This document shows, one piece after another, positions 44,619 through 53,448 of a stretch of DNA of 64,000 bases (its first letter is position 1; each line of letters starts with the position of its first letter). Source of the stretch: an uncultured Lachnospiraceae bacterium (lineage in GTDB: Bacteria; Bacillota; Clostridia; Lachnospirales; Lachnospiraceae). Position numbers and translations under genes: made by a program. The stretch is taken from positions 92,520 through 156,519 of the forward strand of contig CAJUHY010000001.1 of assembly GCA_910585895.1 (NCBI GenBank), in the 5' to 3' direction. The notes under the pieces are model-generated. The model was not told where the DNA came from. It made no database searches and saw only the letters and a list, made by a program, of their open reading frames with translations.

Positions 44619-45584
44619 TTAATCATACTTCTCAAAAAACTCCAAAACCTTTGCTTTATACACCTCAGGCTCCTCATAGGCGCTGCAGAGATGCCTTGCC
44701 TCCGACATTACCACAAGCTCCTTGGGAGCCCGGCACAGAGAATAATTATAGATTGTGTTTCCCGGGTCTACATAGGTGTCCTTGGCTCCATGGAAAAACA
44801 GAACTGGTCTCCGGTTCTTCTTCAATGCTTCTGCCGTGTCTGCTTCCTTCATACGAAAACCTGCAAAGAGCGCGCAGAATAAATTAAGCCGAAACAACAG
44901 CAAACCAACCCAATGCAGATGAAACCAGTTTGCCGCCATATCCTGCACCTGCCCTTTCATAGAACGAAATCCGCAGTCAGAAATCAATCCCCTGACTTCG
45001 CGCGGAAGCCTGTGTCCCGACGCCATAAGCACTGACGCCGCCCCCATGGATTCCCCATAGAGATATATCGGAAGCTTTTGCTTATTCTGCCTGGATATAT
45101 AGAATGCCCACCGCTGCACATCATACTGCTCTTTGGCCCCAAAAGTAATATATTCCCCTTCACTCTGCCCGCAGCATCTTTGGTCTATAAATAAAAGATT
45201 ACAGTGATGCTTATGAAGGAATTGGGCCATATACGCAAAATCTCCAAAACCGCTGCCTTTATATCCGTGGCTCAGCAAAACAAACCGCTTCGCATTATCA
45301 GCTGGCAGATAAGACGCATGCAGCAGCAATCCCTCTCTGCTTCGGATATAACACTCTTCCATCTCCTGCTGTGCGCACCATTCCTTGCCCTCCTCGTATT
45401 CCTTCTCAAATTTATGTCTCGGATGGTTTACCTTCGTGTGGGATAATTGAAACCACTTTTTCTTGGCAAGTCTCTTATTGCCCTTACAATATACTACCAT
45501 TTTAAAGAAAGACCAGCCGAATGCCATGAACACGGAAAATCCTGCAATAGCTGCAGCTAATATTTTAATTACTTTATTTTTCAT
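44619..45584 (-). CDS. Membrane-anchored alpha/beta hydrolase
   Basis: 321 aa. An N-terminal hydrophobic helix (IKILAAAIAGFSVFMAFGWS) probably anchors it. The hydrolase core shows LLSHGYKGSG (oxyanion region), the nucleophile elbow IYLYGESMGAASVLMA (Ser near 175), FFHGAKDTYVDPGNT with the Asp, and SEARHLCSAYEEPEVY with the catalytic His. It resembles the BAAT/dienelactone-type and YqkD/FrsA-like hydrolases of Firmicutes. Substrate unknown. It ends in a clear terminator. Confidence 0.87.
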   Translation of the reverse strand: MKNKVIKILAAAIAGFSVFMAFGWSFFKMVVYCKGNKRLAKKKWFQLSHTKVNHPRHKFEKEYEEGKEWCAQQEMEECYIRSREGLLLHASYLPADNAKRFVLLSHGYKGSGFGDFAYMAQFLHKHHCNLLFIDQRCCGQSEGEYITFGAKEQYDVQRWAFYISRQNKQKLPIYLYGESMGAASVLMASGHRLPREVRGLISDCGFRSMKGQVQDMAANWFHLHWVGLLLFRLNLFCALFAGFRMKEADTAEALKKNRRPVLFFHGAKDTYVDPGNTIYNYSLCRAPKELVVMSEARHLCSAYEEPEVYKAKVLEFFEKYD

Positions 45585-45670
45585 AATCCAAAATTGACCT
45601 CTTTTTCTGTTAAGTATCCTTGCGAAACGATTCTATTATAATATTCTTCTTGTAAAAAATCAAATCTTTG

Positions 45671-45731
45671 TTGACTTTCATCATCTTCAAGTGTATACTG
45701 TTTTTAACAGAAATAAAAAATATTAACAGTA
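45671..45731 (+). promoter_or_regulatory. Promoter and possible operator of the orphan ABC ATPase
   Basis: TTGACT (45671-45676), 17-bp spacer and TATACT (45694-45699). An inverted repeat TACTGTT (45696-45702) / AACAGTA (45725-45731) overlaps the -10 and the start of transcription, a placement suited to a repressor. Confidence 0.6.
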
Positions 45732-45773
45732 ATTATAAAAAGTATTTCAAAAAACATACAAAGGAGAGAACAT

Positions 45774-46436
45774 ATGTCAACTTTAGCTTTAAAAAACGTA
45801 ACTTACACGTACAAAAACGCACAGAAGTCTGCTATTTCTGATATCTCCTGCACTTTTGAGGAGGGAAAGGTCTACGCAATCGTAGGGCCTTCCGGCTCCG
45901 GCAAATCCACACTGCTCTCTTTGCTCGCCGGATTGGATTTACCCACGGAAGGCGAGGTTGCCTTTGACGGAGACAGCCTGGCAAAACTGAATCTTGACCG
46001 TTACCGGCGCGAAAGCATTTCCATGATTTTTCAGGCATTCCACCTGTTCCCACTGATGACCGTTATGGAAAATGTCTGTTTCCCCATGGAACTGTGCGGA
46101 GTAATGCCTAAGGATGCCAGGCCACGGGCAGCAGCGCTCTTAGAGGGCGTGGGCATCACCCAGGAGCAGATGGGACGTTTCCCTTCCAAACTGTCAGGCG
46201 GAGAAAGGCAGCGTGTGGCGATTGCCAGAAGCCTTGCCTCCAATGCCAGGATTATTCTTGGCGATGAACCGACCGGCAATCTTGACGGAGCAAACACACA
46301 AAATATTATTGATATATTGTGCAGCCTTGCACACGAAAAAGGGTACTGCGTAATTATTGTCACACATGATATGGAAGTGGCCGAAGCGGCTGACGTGGCT
46401 CTCAAAATGAGAGATGGTGAATTACAGGTAATGTAA
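45774..46436 (+). CDS. ABC transporter ATP-binding protein (LolD/MacB-type), no permease adjacent
   Basis: 220 aa. Walker A GPSGSGKST (about 38-46), Q-loop MIFQAFHLFPLM, signature LSGGERQRVAIARSLA, Walker B IILGDEPTGNLD and the switch His in VIIVTHDMEVAE are all intact. This subclass pairs with FtsX-like permeases for lipoprotein or peptide handling. Here the next gene is convergent cysK and no permease lies upstream, so the partner must be elsewhere (the permease at 54123 already has its own ATPase) or the gene is a leftover. AAGGAGAG precedes the ATG. Confidence 0.9.
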   Translation: MSTLALKNVTYTYKNAQKSAISDISCTFEEGKVYAIVGPSGSGKSTLLSLLAGLDLPTEGEVAFDGDSLAKLNLDRYRRESISMIFQAFHLFPLMTVMENVCFPMELCGVMPKDARPRAAALLEGVGITQEQMGRFPSKLSGGERQRVAIARSLASNARIILGDEPTGNLDGANTQNIIDILCSLAHEKGYCVIIVTHDMEVAEAADVALKMRDGELQVM

Positions 46437-46453
46437 GCGGCAAGGTTAAAATA

Positions 46454-46498
46454 AGGCTGTCACAGTAAGCGCTAATCATCCGCCTAACGCGACAGCCT
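46454..46498. terminator. Stem-loop between convergent ABC ATPase and cysK
   Basis: AGGCTGTC (46454-46461) pairs with GACAGCCT (46491-46498), 8 bp with a 29-nt loop. There is no strong T-run. Its position between two convergent stops suggests a shared terminator. Confidence 0.5.
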
Positions 46499-46507
46499 AT
46501 GCTAACT

Positions 46508-47443
46508 TTAATCCTGAAACAGCGGCGTAGACAAATATCTGTCCCCGGAATCCGGCAAAAGTGCAACAATAACTTTCCCGGCATTTTCTGGTCTGTCTGC
46601 CAGTATACTTGCTGCTTTCAATGCTGCGCCGGATGAGATTCCTACCAGAATGCCCTCGCTTACTGCAAATAATTTACCCTCCGCAAACGCATCTTCATTT
46701 TCGATGGTGATAATTTCATCATATATCTTTGTGTTGAGCACCTCCGGTACAAATCCTGCCCCAATTCCCTGTATCTTATGGGCGCCTGAAGTCCCCTCGG
46801 AAAGCACAGGGCTGGTTGCTGGCTCTACTGCCACAATCTTCACATTCGGGTTCTTTTCTTTAAGAAATTCTCCTACACCGGTAATGGTCCCCCCGGTACC
46901 TACCCCGGCAACAAATATGTCAATTTTACCATCTGTCTGTTCCCAGATTTCCGGTCCTGTGGTCCTCTTATGCACGGCTGGATTTGCCGGATTTATAAAC
47001 TGACCTAATATCACAGCTCCTTCCAGCTCCTTTTCTAACTCCTGTGCTTTGGCAATCGCGCCTTTCATCCCCTCCGCACCGTCCGTCAGCACCAGTTCCG
47101 CGCCGTATGCTTTGAGAAGCGTACGCCTCTCCACACTCATGGTATCCGGCAATGTAAGAACCGTCCGGTAACCCTTTGCCGCTGCAACTGCCGCCAGACC
47201 GATTCCGGTATTGCCGCTTGTGGGTTCAATAATCGTTGCTCCTTCTTTCAAGATACCTTTTTGCTCCGCATCCTCAATCATCGCCAGAGCAACACGGTCC
47301 TTTACAGAGCCTGCCGGATTTAAGTACTCCAATTTGGCAAGGATGGCAGCATTTGTAATGCCAGCTTTCTTAGCATATCTATTCAGTTTCAGGATTGGCG
47401 TCTTGCCAATCAGCTCCAATGCGCTCTCTTTTATTTGACTCAT
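46508..47443 (-). CDS. cysK: Cysteine synthase (O-acetylserine sulfhydrylase)
   Basis: 311-aa PLP enzyme making L-cysteine from O-acetylserine and sulfide. PLP Lys48 is in [15 protein letters not shown], the substrate loop TSGNTGIG and the Gly-rich phosphate cup [19 protein letters not shown] are intact, and [11 protein letters not shown] near the C-terminus binds the pyridine nitrogen. Length is normal. The promoter is a perfect consensus (47513-47541). Downstream of it, on the minus strand, the direct repeat ACCTATcaACCTAT lies in the leader and could be a regulator site, perhaps for a sulfur-responsive Rrf2-type repressor (speculative). Confidence 0.96.
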   Translation of the reverse strand: MSQIKESALELIGKTPILKLNRYAKKAGITNAAILAKLEYLNPAGSVKDRVALAMIEDAEQKGILKEGATIIEPTSGNTGIGLAAVAAAKGYRTVLTLPDTMSVERRTLLKAYGAELVLTDGAEGMKGAIAKAQELEKELEGAVILGQFINPANPAVHKRTTGPEIWEQTDGKIDIFVAGVGTGGTITGVGEFLKEKNPNVKIVAVEPATSPVLSEGTSGAHKIQGIGAGFVPEVLNTKIYDEIITIENEDAFAEGKLFAVSEGILVGISSGAALKAASILADRPENAGKVIVALLPDSGDRYLSTPLFQD

Positions 47444-47512
47444 ACGTAAAATATGCTCCTTTCCTGTTTAATTCATATTTATATTATAGGTTGATAGGTT
47501 TATTATATAGCA

Positions 47513-47541
47513 ATTATACAATCGCCGCTCTGCTCTGTCAA
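47513..47541 (-). promoter_or_regulatory. Consensus promoter of cysK
   Basis: Minus strand TTGACA (47536-47541), 17-bp spacer and TATAAT (47513-47518): a perfect sigma-A promoter. It starts within 3 bp of the yaaA stop codon. Such strength usually implies control by a repressor or leader element. Confidence 0.85.
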
Positions 47542-47543
47542 TA

Positions 47544-48290
47544 TTATATTTTCCGCTCAAACACATATTTCCTATCTGTAGATAAATCTTTCCGGTATAC
47601 ATAACCTAACCTGTCAAAGTTCTTGATTTTCCGCGGACTTTCAATCCCCTTCTCAGCCATGAAACGCACCATCTCACCTCTTGCCATCTTGGCATATGTG
47701 CCTTTTGTCACCAGCTTTCCATTGGCTTGCTCACAAAAAACAATGGTAATATACGTGTCATCCTTTGTCAGATATTTTTCTATACATTTTGAATACTCTT
47801 TAGAGGCGAGATTGATAATGATACCGCTCTCATCCTTAACCGCCTGATAAAGGCTGTCTCCCCACAGACTGTACAAATCCCTGTGCCCCTTTACCGCAGC
47901 TTTGCTCTGCATTTCCAGACGGTAGGGAACAACTCCGTCCATAGGTCTTAAGACGCCGTAAAATCCAGATAAAATCCTTAAATGCTTCTGTACATAATCA
48001 AATTGAGCATCCTCAAATACCACAGGCGCCATGTACTGATAGGCAATGCCTTCATAGGACAGCAGCGCCGGCGTCAGCCTGCTGTATAAATCCATATGCT
48101 CTAAACGTTCAACGTTCTGTGCTGCAATCTTATCATTACATTTCCACAGTTTTTGCAGACTTTCCTGAGACTGTTCCCGCAGCCACGAAAGAATTTCTTC
48201 CGTATGCCCGATATATATGGGCAATCCTTGCGGTGCAAGGGTATCCAAATCTTCATTCATTCTTTTGGCTGGTGAAAGAATTATTCGCAT
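47544..48290 (-). CDS. yaaA: YaaA-family peroxide stress protein
   Basis: 248 aa. The family motifs IILSPAKRMNED at the N-terminus, HLRILSGFYGVLRPMDGVVPYRLEM in the middle (quoted in parts: LSGFYGVLRPMD, then YRLEM), INLASKEYSKCI and FCEQANGKLVTKGTYAKMARG are clear. YaaA of E. coli lowers free iron and limits DNA damage under peroxide; the fold has DNA-binding features. It overlaps the preceding VOC gene by 10 bp, so they are translationally coupled. With rubrerythrin elsewhere in the window it fits an anaerobe's oxidative defence. Confidence 0.94.
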   Translation of the reverse strand: MRIILSPAKRMNEDLDTLAPQGLPIYIGHTEEILSWLREQSQESLQKLWKCNDKIAAQNVERLEHMDLYSRLTPALLSYEGIAYQYMAPVVFEDAQFDYVQKHLRILSGFYGVLRPMDGVVPYRLEMQSKAAVKGHRDLYSLWGDSLYQAVKDESGIIINLASKEYSKCIEKYLTKDDTYITIVFCEQANGKLVTKGTYAKMARGEMVRFMAEKGIESPRKIKNFDRLGYVYRKDLSTDRKYVFERKI

Positions 48291-48661
48291 GATATTTTCC
48301 TCACAGGCGTGCTAACTTCTATCAGATTCCCATCCGGGTCATAAAAGCGAATTACTTTCTGTCCCCAGGAATGTTCCATCAGACGGTTTACATACTGAAT
48401 CGGCTCATGGTATTTTTCCAATTTTTCTGCAAAAGCCTCTATATCTTCCTCCTCAAAATACAGCTCACTGGCATTGCTTTCGGCAATAACTTCCCGCTCA
48501 ATAAACTTCTCCCATATTTTTCTGTCCTGGAGGACAAGTCCTTCCGTCAAAATGACATTACCGTCATTGTCAAGGATAACCTGCAGACCGAATAATTCTT
48601 TATAGAAAGTAATTGATTTGTTTATATCTGTCACTACGATTAACACATTTTTTAATTTCAT
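48281..48661 (-). CDS. Small VOC-family (glyoxalase/bleomycin-resistance-like) protein
   Basis: 126 aa, a single VOC pair of modules: LKNVLIVVTDINKSITFYKE (N-terminal) and GQKVIRFYDPDGNLIEVSTP (C-terminal, with the Glu metal-ligand position). Function is not predictable; such proteins are often thiol transferases, isomerases or antibiotic binders. I place the start at 48661 after GGGAG; the frame extends 11 codons further without support. It overlaps yaaA. Confidence 0.82.
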   Translation of the reverse strand: MKLKNVLIVVTDINKSITFYKELFGLQVILDNDGNVILTEGLVLQDRKIWEKFIEREVIAESNASELYFEEEDIEAFAEKLEKYHEPIQYVNRLMEHSWGQKVIRFYDPDGNLIEVSTPVRKISCE

Positions 48662-48697
48662 TCCTTTTCTCCCAAACCAATTCTTATTAAACAATAC

Positions 48698-49897
48698 TTA
48701 CTCATTATCAAATATTTTATTTAGTGTACATCCCATTCGTGTAACCATTGGAACCACCAATGCATTACCCATACAGAAATAACGAAATTTCTCAGGCATC
48801 CCTATATTAGTCCAATTATCCGTAAAGCCCTGTATCCTTTCTGCTTCAAGCGGCGTAAGCAACCTCAACCTGCCATTTTGCGGATCTCTGATTACATGGG
48901 TACTTCTGTTCACACTAGACTCTGAGGTGAGCATAGTCCTTGCTGGCAATTCTATATCATCAGGAAATGAAATTGCTCCTTCACTGAATATATACTCATG
49001 ACCCGTTTTACTGATTCTCTTTACCTTTTTTGCCCCTTTGAGGTATTCCCATTTTTCTAAATCTTCATTTAAAAAGTAATCTCCTGATACATTCATTTCT
49101 AATAAATCTTTCAAGGGAATAGGATTCTCATATATTGGTTCGACCTTTGCCGTATATATTTTACCTTCCGTCATATAACCGGCATTGTCAAACGAAAATT
49201 TAAAATTGTCTGACACACCTGCTAAATCAGCATACTCGATTTCATGTTCAGATACCGATTTAATTTCATTTATCGGAAATGTTTCTGCAAAAAAACCATC
49301 CTTTCCCATAATAAGCAATGGTTTCTTCTTACACATTTCCTTACCATATAACGTTTGGTTGTGATAAGCAAAAATAAATACCCGTCTTCTCCTCTGTCCC
49401 GCACCATAATCTGCTGCATTTATAATACGCCACTCTACGGAATAATCCAATCTGGCAAAACAAGCTAACATCACCCCAAAATCTCGTCCTCTCTGGAAAG
49501 CTGGCGACTTTAATAATCTATCAACATTTTCCAAAAGAACAAACGGCGCTTTCTTTTCCCGAAGCGTATTTCTTATCTGCCACCAGAGTACGCCCTTTTT
49601 CCCCTCCAAACCTGTTGAGCCGGGAAGAGGACGGGCAACGGAATAATCCTGACATGGAAATCCGCCTACTAATAAATTATGATTCGGTATTTGTTTCTTA
49701 TCTACCTCTCCAATATCTATTCCTGTGTTTTTATCCACATCCCCCCAATGCGACACATAACATTCATGCGCCCATTGTATCTTCCTGTTAGGCTCCCATT
49801 GCGAAAACCATACCGTTTTCCAATCCTTTGACGCCCTTTCTAATCCTAAACGAAATCCACCAACACCTGCGAATAGTTCGCAAACTGTCTTTTCCAT
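48698..49897 (-). CDS. dcm: DNA (cytosine-5-)-methyltransferase of a type II R-M system
   Basis: 399 aa. Motif I ELFAGVGGFRLGLE (7-20), motif IV GGFPCQDYSVARP with nucleophile Cys82, motif VI LLENVDR (Glu123), motif VIII QRRRRVFIFA, and motifs IX-X RLLTPLEAERIQGF and MGNALVVPMVTRM. The variable region between (about 215-330) would hold the target-recognition domain. It sits 66 bp downstream of a Sau3AI/MutH-type nuclease on the same strand and should protect the same site, probably GATC, by C5 methylation. The two genes are visibly more AT-rich than their neighbours, a sign of horizontal arrival. Confidence 0.94.
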   Translation of the reverse strand: MEKTVCELFAGVGGFRLGLERASKDWKTVWFSQWEPNRKIQWAHECYVSHWGDVDKNTGIDIGEVDKKQIPNHNLLVGGFPCQDYSVARPLPGSTGLEGKKGVLWWQIRNTLREKKAPFVLLENVDRLLKSPAFQRGRDFGVMLACFARLDYSVEWRIINAADYGAGQRRRRVFIFAYHNQTLYGKEMCKKKPLLIMGKDGFFAETFPINEIKSVSEHEIEYADLAGVSDNFKFSFDNAGYMTEGKIYTAKVEPIYENPIPLKDLLEMNVSGDYFLNEDLEKWEYLKGAKKVKRISKTGHEYIFSEGAISFPDDIELPARTMLTSESSVNRSTHVIRDPQNGRLRLLTPLEAERIQGFTDNWTNIGMPEKFRYFCMGNALVVPMVTRMGCTLNKIFDNE

Positions 49898-49963
49898 GCA
49901 AAATATTTCCTTTCTAACAAACCCACCATGAATTACATGGCGATAATAATATTATCATATAAT

Positions 49964-51430
49964 TTATAATAATGGCAACTTCTTCAGTTCACCAACAATA
50001 TAAGAGCCCTTAATCCACACATATTGTTTATACATTTTTATCCCATTGACTTCTTCGGTTTTAACACTTGCATCAACTCCTCCGCCTCTTACAAAAACAA
50101 GATTATTTCTTGATTTTGGAAAATTAATTTCTGTCCTGAAAGTACGAGTCTTTTTGTTAACAATAGGTTCCCCTTCTTTGTTGAGAGAAACTGTCTCTGT
50201 TAATTTTCCCTCCCATATAAGGCTCCTGACCTCTTCCCATATTTTCCTTACCTCACCCTGGATAAATTCGTCCCTAAATATGAGACGTTTAAATCCCAGA
50301 AACTTATTATCACACAAAGGGGCAGCTTGGGAGGGTTCCTCAAAAATCATACACAGCAACTGGTGATTTGCAAAAAAATCATATGCAGCAGATTCTTCAA
50401 ATAATATATTCTTATCTGTCCATTCATCAAAATCAATTACAAACAATTTTGTATCCTCTGTCCTGTTTCCTTCCATTGTCATAGTGATTGATTTTCCAAC
50501 AATACCTAATCGTTGAAACAGTTCTATCTGATTAAGTTTCTTTGATTGCCCGCCAAACATCTTAACTATCACACTCTCATTCACTGATTTTGACAGTTTA
50601 TTCATGTCCTTTACCGAAATACCATACTGTACAATCAATTCCTTCACTGTTTTTCCAGCATCTTGTATTGTAATACTATGGCATTTTTCATCAATATCTT
50701 TATAGCCACTATAGTGCCCCGGCAGCTGTTCTAACTTATTGCCAAAATGTTTTTGCACAATATCTGTCACTACCTGCCTTTTCAAACGGAATCTTGGCGG
50801 ATTGGGCCATTTCGGCGCTGTATCTATGTATGCAAGCTTATCCCTCAACTCTGATGAAATACGTGAATACTGACTTTCAGGCACATCAAAATTATGTTGA
50901 ATTTCAATAATAAAATCCCTAATCAATTCCCAATCATTTTTCAGTATCGCCTCGTCTGCAGCATTAAATTCATGGAACTCGTATCCTCGAATATAAAAAT
51001 CTGCATACTCTGAAGCCTTTACTGTTTTTGTTGAAGAATAATGATAATAAACCAGCAACATATGTTTCAACTTATGCCAAAATCTCGACGTGGAAAATTG
51101 CTCCAGCACAATTTGATTGGGTGATACTGCAGTGATTGACATTGGTTCTTTTGCCTCATACTTTTTTTCATCCTTTTTGGACAAGCGAATCCCCGTCGTC
51201 TTTAGTTCCGTTTCAACACCATCCACATTCAAATCCGGTCTCTGCAGATTATCCGCCGGATAACCCAGTACCGACTGTTCAATAACATCGCCTGCTATGC
51301 CGGTTATTTTAGGGTTGGTCTGCGCTTTATCAAATACATGATTTTCATCTATTTCCCCCAGCGTCTTATTCAGTACATTGTCCAATATATCTTGTAAATC
51401 TTTTCTATGAAAAAAATGGCCTTTCACCAA
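49964..51430 (-). CDS. Sau3AI/MutH-family type II restriction endonuclease (probably GATC)
   Basis: 488 aa, almost the size of Sau3AI, which holds two MutH-like halves (catalytic and allosteric). The N-terminal half shows ITGIAGDVIEQSVLGYPADN (42-61) and the PD-ExK-like site PDLNVDGVETELKTTG (65-80: Asp66/Asp70, Glu75, Lys77). The C-terminal half repeats the fold more loosely (GKSITMTMEGN and later strands). Sau3AI and MutH both act at GATC, so this recognition is inferred from family. Start TTG at 51430 (or GTG at 51427) follows GGGAGG. The cognate methyltransferase is next on the strand. Confidence 0.88.
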   Translation of the reverse strand: MVKGHFFHRKDLQDILDNVLNKTLGEIDENHVFDKAQTNPKITGIAGDVIEQSVLGYPADNLQRPDLNVDGVETELKTTGIRLSKKDEKKYEAKEPMSITAVSPNQIVLEQFSTSRFWHKLKHMLLVYYHYSSTKTVKASEYADFYIRGYEFHEFNAADEAILKNDWELIRDFIIEIQHNFDVPESQYSRISSELRDKLAYIDTAPKWPNPPRFRLKRQVVTDIVQKHFGNKLEQLPGHYSGYKDIDEKCHSITIQDAGKTVKELIVQYGISVKDMNKLSKSVNESVIVKMFGGQSKKLNQIELFQRLGIVGKSITMTMEGNRTEDTKLFVIDFDEWTDKNILFEESAAYDFFANHQLLCMIFEEPSQAAPLCDNKFLGFKRLIFRDEFIQGEVRKIWEEVRSLIWEGKLTETVSLNKEGEPIVNKKTRTFRTEINFPKSRNNLVFVRGGGVDASVKTEEVNGIKMYKQYVWIKGSYIVGELKKLPLL

Positions 51431-51598
51431 TAATTCCCTCCCATATACACATTACTTATACAATAAAACCGCATTTAGAACATCTGTTCTTGATATCTTA
51501 TCACATTTTTTTACTTTTGCCAATATATTCTCCACTTTTTTCTAATTTCTGCCTGCTTTATCACTATTAATACGCAGAAACATATTTCCAAGCTATGC

Positions 51599-51627
51599 TT
51601 GTCACCCCCCCTCCATCCTGCTACAAT
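51599..51627 (+). promoter_or_regulatory. Promoter of the two-component system
   Basis: TTGTCA (51599-51604), 17-bp C-rich spacer and TACAAT (51622-51627), about 50 bp before the response-regulator start. Confidence 0.6.
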
Positions 51628-51676
51628 ATTCTGCAAACAATAACCATTCAGAAGCTCAACCCGGAGGTAAGCGTAA

Positions 51677-52354
51677 ATGAAAAAAATTATCATTGCCGAA
51701 GACGATAAAGCCCTGAACAACGGAATCTGCATGGCATTGCAATCCCCCGAAATTACTTTCCTGCCATGTGAAACAATCCGGGAGACAAAAGAAATGCTGC
51801 AGCAGCATATTTGTGATTTGATGATATTGGATATCAACCTGCCTGACGGAAATGGCCTGGATTTTTTAAAGCAACTTCGCAAAACCTCTGCTATACCAGT
51901 CATCCTGCTCACCGCCAATGATATGGAAACGGATATTGTGGCCGGTCTGGAATCAGGCGCTGACGATTATGTAACAAAACCCTTTAGCCTCGCTGTGCTG
52001 CGGGCAAGGGTCAATGCCCGGCTGCGGGCAAAGGAGACACAGGCAAAGGAGACCCTGCGGATAGATGATTTCTGCTTTGACTTTTCCGATATGAAATTTT
52101 ATAAGAGCGACCGGGAAATTGAACTCAGCAAGACGGAGCAGAAGCTGCTGAAACTTCTGGTAAGCAATCCCCAAATTACCCTGGAGAGAAGCCTGCTGTT
52201 GGACCGGATTTGGACAGACGGCGCAGAGTACGTGGATGAAAATGCACTTTCCGTAACAGTAAAAAGATTACGTGACAAATTAGAAGCAAATTCTGCTAAA
52301 CCACAATATATCAAGACCGTATATGGCATCGGTTATGTATGGGCGGTAAAATAA
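51677..52354 (+). CDS. OmpR-family response regulator (Bce/Vra-like)
   Basis: 225 aa. Receiver domain: acidic pocket IAEDDKAL, phosphoacceptor Asp52 in MILDINLPDGNG, Thr in LLTAND and Lys in YVTKPFSLAVLRARV. The winged-helix effector (about 130-225) ends in LRDKLEANSAKPQYIKTVYG, then GYVWAV. It pairs with the kinase 29 bp downstream and, by layout, controls the ABC genes at 53449-56672. GGAGG precedes the ATG. Confidence 0.93.
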   Translation: MKKIIIAEDDKALNNGICMALQSPEITFLPCETIRETKEMLQQHICDLMILDINLPDGNGLDFLKQLRKTSAIPVILLTANDMETDIVAGLESGADDYVTKPFSLAVLRARVNARLRAKETQAKETLRIDDFCFDFSDMKFYKSDREIELSKTEQKLLKLLVSNPQITLERSLLLDRIWTDGAEYVDENALSVTVKRLRDKLEANSAKPQYIKTVYGIGYVWAVK

Positions 52355-52383
52355 TTCTTATAACTATGGGGAGATGAAATAAT

Positions 52384-53304
52384 ATGACGAAACTGGAATT
52401 TCTTTTTTGCGTGACAGTTCTCCTTGTAAGTCTGCTGTCTGCAGTTTGGACATTTTATACAAAATACCGATTACGCAAGACAATGGAACATATGGCTCAA
52501 ATGATTGACGCGGCAACGATGGGGACTTTCTGCGAAGACGTCTACGATGAGAGTCTGCTCTCCTTTATTGAGACAAAATTAGCGCATTATCTTGCCGCCT
52601 CCAAAAATTCTGCACAGCAGGTATCCAACGAAAAAGAAAACATCAAGAAACTGATTGCAGATATTTCCCATCAGACAAAAACTCCAATTGCCAATATCCT
52701 GCTTTATTCTCAGCTGCTTTGCGAAAAAGACCTGCCAAAAGAAAGCCGAACCTGTATAGAAGCATTAAATCAGCAGGCAGAGAAACTGAATTTTCTGATT
52801 CACTCACTTGTCAAACTTTCCCGTTTAGAGACAGGTGTTCTTGTGCTTCATCCTGAAATCAGGCCCATCTCTCCCATGCTCAAAGAAGTTATTGCCCAGA
52901 TTAGTCCTAAGGCAACGAAAAAAGGCATAAGGCTGGAGTTTGAAGCAAGTAACTTATATGCCTGTTTTGACAGCAAATGGACCGCAGAAGCAATTTACAA
53001 CATTATGGACAACGCCGTCAAATATACGCCTGCCGGAGGAAATGTATCCGTTGCTCTGTTACATACAGAATTATTTGCCCGCATTGCCATCAGAGATTCC
53101 GGCATCGGCATATCTGAAGAGGAAACGGCAAAAATATTCGGCAGGTTTTATCGCTCCCCACGGGTCAGGGATTCTGAAGGCGTTGGCATTGGGCTGTTCC
53201 TTACCCGGGAAATCATCGCCAAAGAAAGCGGATATATCAAAGTAACGTCAGAACCAGGAAACGGAAGTACATTTTTCGTCTACCTTCCGGCTGCACAGCC
53301 GTAA
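52384..53304 (+). CDS. Sensor histidine kinase (small, one clear membrane helix)
   Basis: 306 aa. A hydrophobic helix at 4-24 is followed by a short linker and no large sensor domain. The DHp box is IADISHQTKTPIANILLYSQ (phosphoacceptor His), and the ATPase has N-box IYNIMDNAVKYTPAGG, G1 IRDSGIGISEEE and G2 GVGIGLFLTREIIAKESG. Kinases with such minimal sensors (BceS-like, intramembrane-sensing) take their signal from the cognate ABC permease, which fits the ABC pair encoded next. Confidence 0.92.
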   Translation: MTKLEFLFCVTVLLVSLLSAVWTFYTKYRLRKTMEHMAQMIDAATMGTFCEDVYDESLLSFIETKLAHYLAASKNSAQQVSNEKENIKKLIADISHQTKTPIANILLYSQLLCEKDLPKESRTCIEALNQQAEKLNFLIHSLVKLSRLETGVLVLHPEIRPISPMLKEVIAQISPKATKKGIRLEFEASNLYACFDSKWTAEAIYNIMDNAVKYTPAGGNVSVALLHTELFARIAIRDSGIGISEEETAKIFGRFYRSPRVRDSEGVGIGLFLTREIIAKESGYIKVTSEPGNGSTFFVYLPAAQP

Positions 53305-53448
53305 AAATCTTTCAAAACTGTAATATTTAAATTCTTGCAGAAAGAATCTGGAAAGATTTATGTCCTATGATGTAACTGTTCAGAACCATATGGCGTTTTG
53401 AATAGTTATCTTTTTTCATTTATTTATTAAGAGCAGGAGGACATAAAA

